Shown: positions 32,265 to 43,466, numbered from the stretch's first letter. The stretch: 64,000 bases of DNA from Mercenaria mercenaria (GCF_021730395.1 NC_069377.1:40626501-40690500); one strand, 5' to 3'. Made by a program: numbers and translations. Notes: generated from the letters alone by a model not told the origin.

Positions 32265-32439
32265 CTACATTATACATATGGCATTCTATTATAAAATGGT
32301 ATTCATCTTCTAATTTTGGACAGATAATACATTTCCTTTCATCTAATGGTATGCTAACTGGTCTTACCCATCTTCCAGCTTCTACTTGTAATTTATGAGA
32401 AGATACCCTTAAAAGTGTAACAGATTGGAAAAATTTATT
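32265..32439 (-). mobile_element. LINE reverse-transcriptase C-terminal fragment
   Basis: The minus-strand translation reads LLRVSSHKLQVEAGRW, VRPVSIPLDERKCIICPKLE and DEYHFIIECHMY. This is the conserved C-terminal part of many invertebrate non-LTR retrotransposon ORF2 proteins (SSHxLxIExGRW, then Cx2C...Hx3C). The fragment is cut on its upstream side by the element at 32442-33852 and on its downstream side by the MITE and hairpin. Confidence 0.75.
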
Positions 32440-32441
32440 TA

Positions 32442-33852
32442 GAGCGGGTGTGGGTAATCCCGAACAGGGGGGTAATTCCGAACACATTTTTCCAATGACA
32501 TTTTTGTATTCTTGAAAGGCACCAATCTAATCCACGGCGTCACATACAGGATAACAACGAATTCCATATCATATTGCAATGAATGCAAAGTTTTGTCGCG
32601 CACCTTTTCAAAATAACAGACAAGAATTTATACGACCGCTTGCATGCATGTCGTTCTTATCGGTTTTCGTGTTTTGATGCAAGTAGTATGTAAGGATCTA
32701 AAAGTATTGATTTTTACCGCTGACAATGTTTTGATGGAATTCTTACATCACAAGTGTCACGTGGGAAGGGAGTTAACTGCATTTCTCATTATGGAAAACG
32801 TTGAAAGATCAAAGAAGCCGTTCGGAATTAGACACACTTGTTAATTAATGTGTGGCTAATTCCAAACAATCAATGTATGAGGAACAGTTTATCCAAAATA
32901 AGTATATATAAAGACTTATAATATATTTGAAGCAAATAACTAGAGTTAGATTATAAATAAATAAAAAAGTAGATAAATAAATATATATATAAAAGAAAGA
33001 TACAGTAACAAATAAATAAATCTACTACTTTGTAAAATGAGTTCAACTTCCTTTCATTCATATTGGCTCGTTTTAAACATGTGCAATATGATCCGACTCT
33101 GGTAGAGGAGGCGGCGACTCATGTAGCAATAGCATGAGCTTGTCAAGAGTTGCAAGCAAATTTTGGGTGCCAAGACAACCCTGCAAGACAAGGTCCACGT
33201 TACTGCTATGCATGTGAAAAACCCTACATGCACCAATTGTGGATACAGATTTCACCCTAAATGTGTGGCAGATGAATAATTAGGCTATACAGACAAACTT
33301 CTGTTTGAATGCAAATACTGTTAATTTAAACACAGATTCAAGACATTTTTAAACACTGCAAACTGCATCATGTATAAGGGTTGATTAATACCATATTCAA
33401 TGTTTCGGACATTAATCATGTAGAAAGTTGTCACAGATGTTGTGCTGTGCTTCTGCAAATTTAGTTTAGATACAGATGCTCTGTAAATTCCAGTTATATG
33501 TTTCGTTTTATAAAGTTTCTTTTGTTAAAAATGCAAGTATACTACTGTAAAGAATGTCTGTGTTTATCATTGTAAACAAACAAACGTTCTGTTCTTAAGA
33601 AGTTGGAACTGTTCGGAATTAGCCCCTCTGTTGTTCGGAATTACCCGCTCTGTTCGGAAATAAACGTCCAATAGGTAATATCCTCAATACACTATACTGA
33701 CAATATCTGTATACTTATATAGTTTGGAATTATACACGCTAAATCAGCTGGAATCACTCTATAAACAAGTTGTTTTTAAATGGCAATATAAGTGGGTATT
33801 TCCGAACATTCAACATTATTGCTTAACTGTTCGGAAATACCCACACCCGCTC
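32442..33852. mobile_element. TA-flanked DNA transposon derivative with decayed PHD-like finger
   Basis: The terminal inverted repeats GAGCGGGTGTGGGTAATCCC and GAAATACCCACACCCGCTC (about 25 bp with few mismatches) are flanked by TA at 32440-32441 and 33853-33854. This fits the IS630-Tc1-mariner superfamily. GTTCGGAATTA-type subterminal words recur in both orientations near both ends. Inside, plus strand 33190-33320 encodes cysteine/histidine residues spaced like a PHD finger (CYACEK, then TNCGYRFHPKC, then FECKYC-stop). These are spread over two frames and one internal stop, so the copy is dead. Pogo-type transposases often end with such a finger (family knowledge). The catalytic region appears deleted, so this is a non-autonomous derivative. 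Confidence 0.75.
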
Positions 33853-33854
33853 TA

Positions 33855-34593
33855 CGTTATTTCTGTGACAGATTTTAAGTTAGGCAGTTCCAAACATGGA
33901 TATGTTGTGTTAAACACAAGTCAAGGATTTCCGATTGTCCTGGAAATAAATTCAAGTTTTAAATTTGAACTTGTAATTGCAATGTTTCAGAGGTCCGAAA
34001 ACATAAATGCCAGTTTAGTCCCATAAGTGTCCTAAAAATATATACATGTCTTTGGTAAACGAACAGGCAAAATTTATAAAACTGAATCAGCATGGTTACA
34101 GAATGAGATTTAAAACTCTTACGTTATGTCTTAGCAATTTACATGTTCTAACAACAGTCAAACTTAAGGTATTAATAAATTCACAGATGGCCAAGATATA
34201 CACTTCGTAAATCGCTTACTGGTTTCTCTCTATTTAGCACATAACATTAGAAAGTGATATTCTGTACATGTATTACATTCAACAAATTCGAGCTATTCTT
34301 TCAGTTCTATTGTCTCGCCATGTCTCAGTAACAACATGATGGACCAACAAACGAAAACCAGAAAACAATTTTCTCAAATATTCATTATCAATCACGTGCA
34401 TATATGGTTCATATCTGTATCACGGCCACACAATTGTAAAAATAACATTATGTATTACTCGTCCCGAAGTCTTAACTTTTTTTAATGTTATAATCAGATA
34501 GTACTCTAGCCATGTACATAACTTCATTTATCGCACTGTGGACTTCAAGTGTTATTTCTGCTCTAAGAATACGATATACATGTAATCACTTTG
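33855..34593. other. Interval downstream of receptor copy 2
   Basis: AT-rich. The 100-codon plus-strand frame 33724-34026 straddles the transposon border, so it cannot be an intact gene. No poly(A) signal stands out for the receptor. Confidence 0.4.
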
Positions 34594-37500
34594 TCAAATC
34601 AAACTGGCATCATCTATATCATTTTCTGTTAATAAACTGTCAGTATCTTCTTTATCAATGCCATTTTCTTCAAACATGAGAGCTTCTAGCATACGTTCTT
34701 TAAAGTTAGGATCATTTACACTAGCTGTGATATAACTGTTCACATACTTCTTCAAATTCTCCGGCATCTTGTCCACATCAATCTGGCCATACGAGAAGAG
34801 CAACAGATAATTACTGCCACTTACAACAGCTTTGGTAAGAATTGTGGTCAATATGAACTGACTGACGTCATCTTCCAACGTTTCGTTTGATATGATGAAG
34901 ATCACGTGCTTTGCTTTGTCAAGTTTTGGCTCAATACCGAGTCTAATATCTTCTCCAAATACAAATTCATCCTGAAGAACGTACACATTCTGCTTGTTTT
35001 CTCGAAGGAATGGGATGATCTCGTACCTAGTTAATTGGTGTAATTCATCTATAACGTCGGGATAGACAATATAGGTGTCATTTGAACCTTCCGCCAAATT
35101 TTTCTGAACACCAGCTGCAGCGGCATATAGATTGTGTTCACATAAATGAATTTCACCAACTTGATTAATTTCAAGGTTATTCTCTTCAGCATGGTTTACT
35201 TCCTCTTGGTTCTGATTCATCCGTTTCTTCGTTGACATGAGATATTCTATGCTTTTGTACAACATCTTAGAATCCATTCTTATATATCTGCCATTTTTTA
35301 TAAATAATTTCATATTTTCTCCGGTACAGTTAGATTTAAACTCTTTGTCAACAATAAGAATTATAGATCCAATATGAATTTTCATAGCTCGTTCAGCAGC
35401 GATGTTCCATAAGGTTATCATCAATTCAGAATTTAGACTTTGTTTTGACATACAAAAAAGAACTCTTCTTGATCTATAAATAAGCTTTCTAATTCCTTCT
35501 ATAAGCGTAAAACCAATTACAGGATCTTTGTACATATCTGCTACATTGTAACCCGATTCTTGTAAATGTATTTTTATGTTATTTTCCACGAAGTCTTCAT
35601 CATTTTTGTCATAGATGACTACACAGCTGTGTTTGACGTCATCTGGATTATCAGCAAAGCCGTCACAAATACGAACTCCAAAGAACATATATAGCAAAAC
35701 TCTTAAAGTAAATCTCTGGAAATAGATGGTCAGTGACAGGACCGTTATCACGAAAAGTATGGATCCGATTACGACAGACGGAAATATAACATGTTCTGCA
35801 ATACTCGGTGCTTTTATCTCGTTGCATACAAAAATAGAATCCGGAAGGTTTATAAATTTATTCACTTTCTTATAATTGTCTGTACATTTAATGATGTTCC
35901 AATCTGTGACAGGACACAGTCTATCGTGTAACCAGGCCCTCATCCATCTCGTGTGACAGTCACACAGAAATGCATTTCCTGTTAAGGATATTCTACTGAT
36001 GTTCTTATATTTAATCTGAACCGGTAGCGATGTCAAGTCATTGTTTTCTAAGTTTAAAATGTCAACGTTTTGCAATTTTGATGCTGCTAGTGGTGCTATG
36101 TAAGTCAGTTTGTTTTCTGAGAGGTCAAGCACAGATACGTTCAGCAGATAATCTCTAGACTCAAGTGCCAACAAACTGGTGTTCTTGAACCACAATTCCA
36201 TACGACCCTTAGGCATTTTTAACGGCAATGACGACACGTTGATATTCCTACAGTCAATAATCAAACTGCTGAAGTCGTATCTGACATAGCAGACACACAA
36301 TATGGGACAGTCTGTAACATTGAGCGGACAGTAAATATCGCGTTTGGATAAACTTGACACTTTCATTCCTTGAAGCTCTTGAGGATACATACACGTCCAG
36401 TCCATTTTCACACTCTGTTTCTCTTCAGCCGAGAGCAGCAGTGTTACAACATATAACTGGCAGTTGCATGTAAACGGGTTCCCGTTGCCCTTGATATAGA
36501 AAGATTCAAGCAATTTTAGAAGATTCAACGCGGTCTTATTTCTAATATTTAGATCTATGCGGATATCTCTAATCTTACAATAGGACAGGTCAAGCTCTCG
36601 CCTCTGTAGAGGATGTTTACCAACTTTGCGACTAAGATCATACGCTTCCCTTTCAGCTGAAGCAGAAATAAAGTCGTACAAACGTAGAGAGTTAACGAGT
36701 TCCACAATGCTCTCACCTGTTATATGGCTGTTGTGGATATCAATTATTTCAATGTGTGTTCCATAGAACGGCATAACTGGAATGTTCTTTAAGGGATTTG
36801 AATACAAGTACAAGAACTTAAGGGTGTAAATTTGTTCTTTCAGAAAGTCCTGAGGTAAGAATTGTAGACGATTTTTTTCCAGATGTAGCTCTTGGAGATA
36901 GAGTTGGTTTTCCAATAAATTTGGATCAATCAAAGACAACAAATTATTAGACAAGTCAAGAAAAACCAGTTTATGTTGATCTTCAAAAATATGTGGCGGA
37001 AGATTAGAAAGTTTATTGTCCTTTAGATGAATGGCTTTTATATTCGACTGATTTTCAAACAGCAATTTGTCTATTTCTGTTAAGTTATTGCTAGACAGGT
37101 CCACATGACCAAGTCCAGTCACATTTTCAAACATCTGACGTTCATTTTGTTTTATATGTGCATTGTTGATGACAACAGTCTCTATATTACCATTTAGATG
37201 AAACATGTTACTGCTGTTAAATTTCGAGTTGTGTATCCAAATACTTCTTCTCATTGCGGCAACTGTTACATTGGTTTCAGTCTCGTTGGATAGAAATCTC
37301 ATGAGATCTTGATCTGCAACATTAAAATATGACTGAGTCCATGGAAACGTCATTTGTGTTGTCAGGTCAATATTCATAAGCTGTACTGATTGAAGTTTTG
37401 GGAAGCTCTTTACCAAAATCTCCGGCTTCATACTGAAATGGTTTGTTTTGCATGCTTTTAGTCGAAGAATATTCAATTTTTCGAATATGTTTTTGCAGGA

Positions 37501-38073
37501 TTCCCAGAAAAAATGGGTCAAGGTCACGAAACCGCAGTTGATTTTGGCAGCAATTATCCGTATGTGTGTAGCAAATTGACAATTAACTGTATGAGATGGT
37601 GCGTGTATCACAGAGTCATTGCTTTGTAAAATCGACCAAATATTTCCATATTTTAAAAACAAGGATATCTCTTCCAAATACACATCACATCTCCCAAACA
37701 CTAACGCAACAGATATTTTCAGTTTTCCAGCTACATTTGTTTTATTTGTAACAAAATGTACAGCCATTTTTTGGTCACAGAAAAAGTTAAACTCCTTAAA
37801 GACTTCAGCTTCGTCTACACTGCGTTCAGCAACTTCTCCAAGCGTATGCAAACGCGTCTGTTCATAGACAAAATCCAGGTCAATTGAACAGTTATTCTGA
37901 ATCCCCATCAACATAAAAAGCACACTTCCGTCTGAGGTAACATTTAACCCATTTAGACTTTTCTTACTGTCTAAATGTAAGCTGAAAACACATGGTTTGC
38001 TTGCTAAACTCCTCGAGTAAAAACAAAATATTACACAAACAATAACTGTTTGCCTCATCGTGTCAAACTGCAA
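34594..38073 (-). CDS. Toll-like receptor with two tandem TIR domains (copy 2)
   Basis: An intronless 1159-aa paralogue of the receptor at 18326-21796, in the same orientation 13 kb away. Domain order is the same: signal peptide (to about residue 25), LRRs at about 295-460, cysteine cap (NPFTCNCQLY, about 532), N-flank (CPILCVCYVRYD, about 589), LRRs, second cap (NAFLCDCHTRW, about 700), membrane span (about 761-785), TIR 1 (about 815-948; box 2 KDPVIGF, conserved Glu in SLNSELM), TIR 2 (about 998-1133, TYIVYPDVID). By hand count TIR 2 is about 91% identical to copy 1 and the membrane segment about 91%, against roughly 65-70% in the N-terminal ectodomain. The annotated start (MQFDTMRQ) has an internal Met at residue 6 that matches copy 1's Met4, so either could be used. 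Role inferred: pathogen or damage sensing through TIR signalling. Confidence 0.95.
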   Translation of the reverse strand: MQFDTMRQTVIVCVIFCFYSRSLASKPCVFSLHLDSKKSLNGLNVTSDGSVLFMLMGIQNNCSIDLDFVYEQTRLHTLGEVAERSVDEAEVFKEFNFFCDQKMAVHFVTNKTNVAGKLKISVALVFGRCDVYLEEISLFLKYGNIWSILQSNDSVIHAPSHTVNCQFATHIRIIAAKINCGFVTLTHFFWESCKNIFEKLNILRLKACKTNHFSMKPEILVKSFPKLQSVQLMNIDLTTQMTFPWTQSYFNVADQDLMRFLSNETETNVTVAAMRRSIWIHNSKFNSSNMFHLNGNIETVVINNAHIKQNERQMFENVTGLGHVDLSSNNLTEIDKLLFENQSNIKAIHLKDNKLSNLPPHIFEDQHKLVFLDLSNNLLSLIDPNLLENQLYLQELHLEKNRLQFLPQDFLKEQIYTLKFLYLYSNPLKNIPVMPFYGTHIEIIDIHNSHITGESIVELVNSLRLYDFISASAEREAYDLSRKVGKHPLQRRELDLSYCKIRDIRIDLNIRNKTALNLLKLLESFYIKGNGNPFTCNCQLYVVTLLLSAEEKQSVKMDWTCMYPQELQGMKVSSLSKRDIYCPLNVTDCPILCVCYVRYDFSSLIIDCRNINVSSLPLKMPKGRMELWFKNTSLLALESRDYLLNVSVLDLSENKLTYIAPLAASKLQNVDILNLENNDLTSLPVQIKYKNISRISLTGNAFLCDCHTRWMRAWLHDRLCPVTDWNIIKCTDNYKKVNKFINLPDSIFVCNEIKAPSIAEHVIFPSVVIGSILFVITVLSLTIYFQRFTLRVLLYMFFGVRICDGFADNPDDVKHSCVVIYDKNDEDFVENNIKIHLQESGYNVADMYKDPVIGFTLIEGIRKLIYRSRRVLFCMSKQSLNSELMITLWNIAAERAMKIHIGSIILIVDKEFKSNCTGENMKLFIKNGRYIRMDSKMLYKSIEYLMSTKKRMNQNQEEVNHAEENNLEINQVGEIHLCEHNLYAAAAGVQKNLAEGSNDTYIVYPDVIDELHQLTRYEIIPFLRENKQNVYVLQDEFVFGEDIRLGIEPKLDKAKHVIFIISNETLEDDVSQFILTTILTKAVVSGSNYLLLFSYGQIDVDKMPENLKKYVNSYITASVNDPNFKERMLEALMFEENGIDKEDTDSLLTENDIDDASLI

Positions 38074-38153
38074 TATCCACTAAGTTCTTTCAATAAAAGT
38101 CCTGATAAAAAAGAAACACGCACTATAATAACTATAACTGCACTATAAGTGAC

Positions 38154-38160
38154 TTTTATA
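38154..38160 (-). promoter_or_regulatory. Candidate TATA box of receptor copy 2
   Basis: On the minus strand TATAAAAGTC lies about 80 bp before the start codon, a good position for a core promoter with a short 5' leader. Copy 1 has only a weaker TATTTATAC in a comparable place. Confidence 0.4.
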
Positions 38161-39142
38161 CCAACGCAAAACTACCTTTATGTATTCTTCCAGTAGATAT
38201 ATTTCTCCTACATACAGTCCATTATCAAAATTTTACTCTGCACGTGATTTTGCAAAACTGTATGTTGTTAAGTATTTTGAACTAATTTTTAACATGCATA
38301 CTGACAGTTAAACTTATCCCTCTATCTTATTACCCTCTCTCTCCCTCCCTTCCACCCCCGCCCACTTTCCTCCCAACCACACCTACCCTTGTATACTAAA
38401 ATAGACGCATTTCTTTTAAACTGTGTCTATTTGATGGGTAGGAGAAGTATTCTGTAGTATTTCAGCCATTTTCAGTTTCGACCCCATGCTGTAGGACTAG
38501 CAGTAACTACAATGCAATCAGACAAGTTTTTTAAAATAAAATCTGTAAAAAGACCCTTTGGAAGCAATGAATGCAACCAAGAATAATAGCAGACCCGGTT
38601 TGATCGAGTCTGTTCATGAGAGCTTATGAAATGTGCAACACCTCTCACGCCCCCTATAGCACCGGCTTAATATCAGCGTGAGGATTTTTCCCTTCTTAAT
38701 CCCAGTATTGACAGCCTAAAGGCGTATCCTTTCCTTAGACGAAGCTTTATGCATCTCCCAGTTCCAATAGTGTGACCACCAAAGGCTGAGCATCCGATGC
38801 TCCTCCAGTATTGATCACAGCCTGTGTTTTTCCCGAAGATGCACATGGAAAGCTTGAGGCGTCAGAACATTTCTTATTCCAACAGCCAGTTTGGCGATTT
38901 TGTAATTTCAATTATGTGTTACCTTAAAAGTATGTGAATACAGATAAAATCAATTAAAAACGATAATTATTAACTTATTATGAAGAAATAAATAGTGGTT
39001 AGATAGTGATAATGTAATTACCACCTAGATATACAGTACCGTGGTCGGAAAAGTCTTCAGCCTCAACAAACTTTTAATTATATCAAGATGTTTATTACAG
39101 AAGGGAACTCATTTGGGGTGTAGTTTCTTTTTTGTGAAAAAC
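38161..39142. other. 5' flank of receptor copy 2 with CT-rich tract and old repeat
   Basis: A pyrimidine-rich run (about 38325-38395) is followed near 38545-38620 by the dispersed repeat also found at 9710-9800. A region with AGTATTGACAGCC and CCAGTATTGATCACAGCC phrases is not recognised. No gene is seen. Confidence 0.45.
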
Positions 39143-39310
39143 TATCCAAATAGCATACAGGTCGTTGGTGATGCCTAAGTGCCAGTCCGTGTTGAAATTA
39201 TGCCTGAGGAGTGGGGAGGGCAACAAAGTTCTTCCTCCACAATAAAAAAAAACATGGAAAGTCGCAATATTACCTATAGTTGTGTCGTTGTGATGTACAA
39301 ACAAACAAAT
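39143..39310 (+). mobile_element. Degraded Rudi-like SINE, 3' part
   Basis: It follows the SINE body in order: AACTATCCAAATAGCATACAG, GGTGATGCCTAAGTGCC, AATTATGCCTGAGGAG, GTTCTTCCTCCACAATAA, GGAAAGTCGCAATATTACC, TTGTGTCGTTGTGATGTACA and a CAAACAAACAAA tail. The tRNA head is too decayed to see. Confidence 0.65.
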
Positions 39311-39604
39311 ATAACCACAGCTAAATCCTTAAACATTTGCAGCAGACTGTAAAGAAAGTCATTTTATGGGTAATTTATGCATTAGACAGCAATTTGATAG
39401 TTTAATCGTTACTTTCAACAGATTATTGTCAAAAATGAATAAATGCCTGAAATTCAAGGTTGTTTCATACTCCGATAAATAGAACAGAGGGACATGATGG
39501 CCCTATATCGCTCACCTGAGTTTAAATTGCTTGGTTGAATAAATTTCTTTGCTAATGCTTCAAAAACAAACAAAAACTAGAAAATGCTTTTGTAAAAAAG
39601 CGCA

Positions 39605-41126
39605 TGTCTCCCCCAATGCAAAGTCCTATAGGCAAGAAGTCAATAGGGGTCAGGAGCGAAAGTCAAAGAGACACTGATTGTTGGCTGCAATAGGGATCAT
39701 CTACTTGGCATGTCTAGTCATCCCGCTAAATTTCAACACTCTTGGCCTAGTGGTTCTCAAGTCACTGTTCAGGCTCCTGTGACCTTGACCTTTGATCAAG
39801 TGACCTCAAAATAAATAGGGATCATCTACTCTGCATGTGCAATCATCCTATTAAGTTTCAACATTGTAGGTCAAGTGGTTCTCAAGTTATTTCCAAAAAA
39901 TGATTTTACATGAACAGGCCACTGTGACCTTCACCTTTAATTGACTGACCCCAAAATCAATAGGGGTCATCTACTCTGCATGTTCAATCATCCTATGAAG
40001 TTTCAACATTCTGGGTCAAGCGGTTCTCAAGTTATTGATCGGAACTGGTTATCAATGTTCAGGCCCCTGTGACCTTGACCTTTAACGGAGTGACCCAAAA
40101 AACAATAAGGGTCATTTACTCTGCATGAACAATCATCCTATGAAGTTTCAACATTCTGGGTCGAGAGGTTCTCAAGTTATTGATTGGAAATGGTTTTCCA
40201 TGTTCAGGCCCCTGTGGCCTTGACCTTTAATGGAGTGACCCCAAAATCGATAGGGGTCATCTACTTTGCATGTAAAATCATCCTATGAAGTTTCAACATT
40301 CTGGGTCAAGCGGTTCTCTAGTTATTGATCGGAAATGGTTTTCAATGTTCAGGCCCCTGTGACCTTGACCTTTGACGGAGTGACCCCAGAATCAATAGGA
40401 GTCATCTACTCTTTATGACCAATCATCGTATGAAGTTTCAACATTCTGGGTCAAGTGGTTCTCTAGTTATTGATCGGAAATGGTTTTCAATGTTCAGGCC
40501 CCTGTGACCTTGACCTTTGACAGAGTAACCCCAAAATCAATAGGAGTCATCTACTCTTCATGACCAATCATCCTATGAAGTTTCAACATTCTGGGTCAAG
40601 TGGTTCTCTAGTTATTGATCGGAAATGGTTTTCAATGTTCAGGCCCCTGTGACCTTGACCTTTGATGGAGTGTCCCCAAAATCAATAGGGGTCTTCTACT
40701 CTTCATGACCAATCATCGTATGAAATTTCAACATTCTGGGTTAAGTGGTTCTCTAGTTATTGATCGGAAATGGTTTTCAATGTTCAGGCCCCTGTGACCT
40801 TGACCTTTGACAGAGTGACCCCAAAAACAATAGGGGTCGTCTACTCTTCATGACCAATCATCGTATGAAGTTTCAACATTCTGGATCAAGTGGTTTTCTA
40901 GTTATTGATCGGAAATGGTTTTCAATTTTCAGGCCCCTGTGACCTTGACCTTTGACAGAGTGACCCCAAAAACAATAGGGGTCGTCTTCTCCAGCAGCCC
41001 TACAACCCTATAAAGTTTGAAGGTTCTAGGTCAAATGGTTCTCCAGTTATTGCTCGGAAATGAAGTGTGACGTACGGACGGACGGACGGACAGGGCAAAA
41101 ACAATATGTCTCCTGGGGGAGACATA
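39605..41126. mobile_element. Nested tandem-core element, TGTCTCCCCC family (D), 145-bp core
   Basis: It starts at TGTCTCCCCCAATGCA and ends with the hairpin TGTCTCC-TGGG-GGAGACA, so the two ends are inverted copies. About nine 145-bp cores (CCTGTGACCTTGACCTTTGA, ATCATCCTATGAAGTTTCAA, CTAGTTATTGATCGGAAATG) are followed by an ACGG microsatellite (about 41070-41090). The GACCTTGACCT motif recurs at every unit. Confidence 0.8.
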
Positions 41127-41268
41127 AATAAGTGAGAAGGTCATGGTACAGATTCATCACGATAAGTACTGAAATCTGTTAAAAAAATTATACAGGTGAT
41201 CCAAAGCTCCTTGTTGTAGCTTCAAAAACAAGAAAGTAAGTCAGTAGGTCAGGATTAATAATATTTAA

Positions 41269-41797
41269 AAGGTAAGGAAAGTCTGAAAATAAGTTAATTT
41301 TATATGAAAGCCATCATCAAGCCTTTCATAACGCTGAAAGAACTTTTAAAATCGGACAAATATTGAAAAAGATATGGCAGTTTGAAATTTAAGAAAATGG
41401 CTGATAATGGAGGCAGCCTTTTAGTCTGTTTATGACGTCATTTACACACTGCTAAATACTTTATTTAGCAAATAACCCTTTAAAAGACTAATTTTCATAT
41501 GTTTCTTGAGTGTAAAGTGTAAAACATGATAATTTCTTTCATTATAGCTGGAAAAAGTAGAGAAACTATTTTACAGTAATAAGTAAATGCAGTTCAAATG
41601 TGTACCTAAAAATCTAATAAATCTGCCATTTTGTTTTTTGATGCCATGGAAACAAAATGGCCGCCAATTTGACCAAATATTTAAATGCTCATAACTTTCT
41701 CATTTTTACTCCGATTTTGAAAATTATTTCACTTCTTTAAATGATTTTAGAAATCCCAGCTGACAAAATTAAAGTTAGAACAACGTTGCCTTTCCCT
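41269..41797. mobile_element. 529-bp MITE flanked by TTAA
   Basis: TTAA at 41265-41268 and 41798-41801 flanks inverted ends AAGGTAAGGAAAGTC and GCCTTTCCCT, which are short and imperfect. The surrounding tandem-core wording (TCAGTAGGTCAGGATTAA... AGATATTGAAATCTGTATC) resumes across it, so it is an insertion. TTAA targeting is a property of piggyBac- and Kolobok-type elements. No transposase frame. Confidence 0.7.
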
Positions 41798-42170
41798 TTA
41801 AGATATTGAAATCTGTATCAAAAGTTCTACATGTGGTCCAAATTTCCATGCTGTATCTTCAAATACAAAAAAGTAGGTCAGAAGGTCACGATTAAGACTA
41901 TTCAAGATGAGTATTGAAATCTGTATAAAAAATATACAGGTGGACCAAATTTCTATACTGTAACTTCAAAAACGAAAAAGTAGGCCAGTAGGCCATGATT
42001 AAGACTATTCAAGATGAGTATTGAAATCTGTATCAAACGTTAAATATGTGGTCAAAATCTATTGCTGTAGCTTGAAAAACAAGAATGTAGGTCAGTAGGT
42101 CAGGGCTGAGAACATTTGAGTATTGAAATCCTCGAAAGTTATTGACGTGGTCCAATTTCTATGCTGTTAA

Positions 42171-43466
42171 GGTAACTTGACATGAACAACCAAGATGGCG
42201 TCACGAAATTAGGGTTGGTCACATTATTTACCTCTATAGACAATATGCTGCTACAGAGGTCTAAAGATGCATTTTAATCATTTAACACACACATAAACAA
42301 TTGTAAAAATGCATTTAATTTTTAAAATTATAAAACCAAATGTTCTGAAACTCACCATGAAAAGTAGTCAATTTTTGTGCGCATTTTGCGGAAAAGTTAT
42401 GTATCCAAACTGAAAATAATTTATATCATCATATGTTTGAATATGTCCTTCAGATGCTCCACCTATGAACAAAAGAATTTATCCTCTGAGTTTTATGCTG
42501 TTTGCTCTGGAATTTCATCAGTAAATTATAAATTTCAATATTTTGTTGCAAATAAATTCAGTAACAAGGGGCTATGCAATTTCAAAAATATGTTTATTGT
42601 AAAACTCACCCAGTCCTATGAATGGAAAATAAACCAAAACATAGCTGATTTTGGGTATATTACATTATTTTTTATGACTCTTCATGTTCAAATGAAGAAA
42701 TCCTTATCTAAACTGTCTCTATATTTTTGGGAAGCAACAGAAAATCAAGAATATGTACTTTATCAATTACATTAAACATATATTAATTTAGTATGGCCTA
42801 AGATACATGCTTTCCATGAGATTTCCATGCAAGTCAGTAAAGTTTTGACATTGAGGGTTATTCAAACAGTAGCAAACACATTTGAACTAGGACACAGATT
42901 GAAAAGATTGTAAATGTTTTATAAAATTTAAATAGAAACAATGTAGAATTACTAAGAAATGAACACATCACTCAAAACTCTTAATATGTGAGGATGTAAA
43001 GTCTCAAAAATAAGGACAAAGTAAACTTACATGTACTTTGAATTTTTTTAACGTCCCTCATACTGCCAGCAGGTTTCAACATTTTCGGGTGTAAAATATA
43101 GAAATTTATAATTTACTGATGAAATTCCAGAGCAAACAGCATAAAACTCAGTGGATAAGTTATTTTGTTCATAGGTGGAGCATCTGAAGGACATATTCAA
43201 ACATATGATGATATAAATTATTTTCAGTTTGAATACATAACTTTTCCGCAAAATGCGCACAAAAATTGACTACTTTTCATGGTGAGTTTCAGAACATTTG
43301 ATTTTATAATTTTAAAAATTAAATGCATTTTTACAATTGTTTATGTGTGTGTTAAATGATTAAAATGCATCTTTAGACCTCTGTAGCAGCATATTGTCTA
43401 TGGAGGTAAATAATGTGACCAACCCTAATTTCGTGACGCAATCTTGGTTTTCCCTGTCAAGTTACC
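42171..43466. mobile_element. 1.3-kb element with ~365-bp inverted repeats, flanked by TTAA
   Basis: The ends GGTAACTTGACA and TGTCAAGTTACC are preceded and followed by TTAA (42167-42170, 43467-43470). The arms (about 42171-42537 and 43100-43466) are nearly identical inverted copies. Each contains the same open frame (MRILRKSYV... at 42377 plus and at 43260 minus), which is an arm by-product. The ~560-bp centre has no recognisable transposase. It interrupts the host repeat phrase CAATTTCTATGCTGT / ATGTCATCCAAATTTC. Confidence 0.85.

Noticed and set aside
33724-34026. 100-codon plus-strand frame
   Set aside because: It crosses the right end of the TA-flanked transposon, so it is a chimera of element and flank.
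42377-42775. 132-codon frame with a partial copy on the other strand at 43048-43260
   Set aside because: The two frames are the arms of one inverted-repeat element; no domain is recognised.
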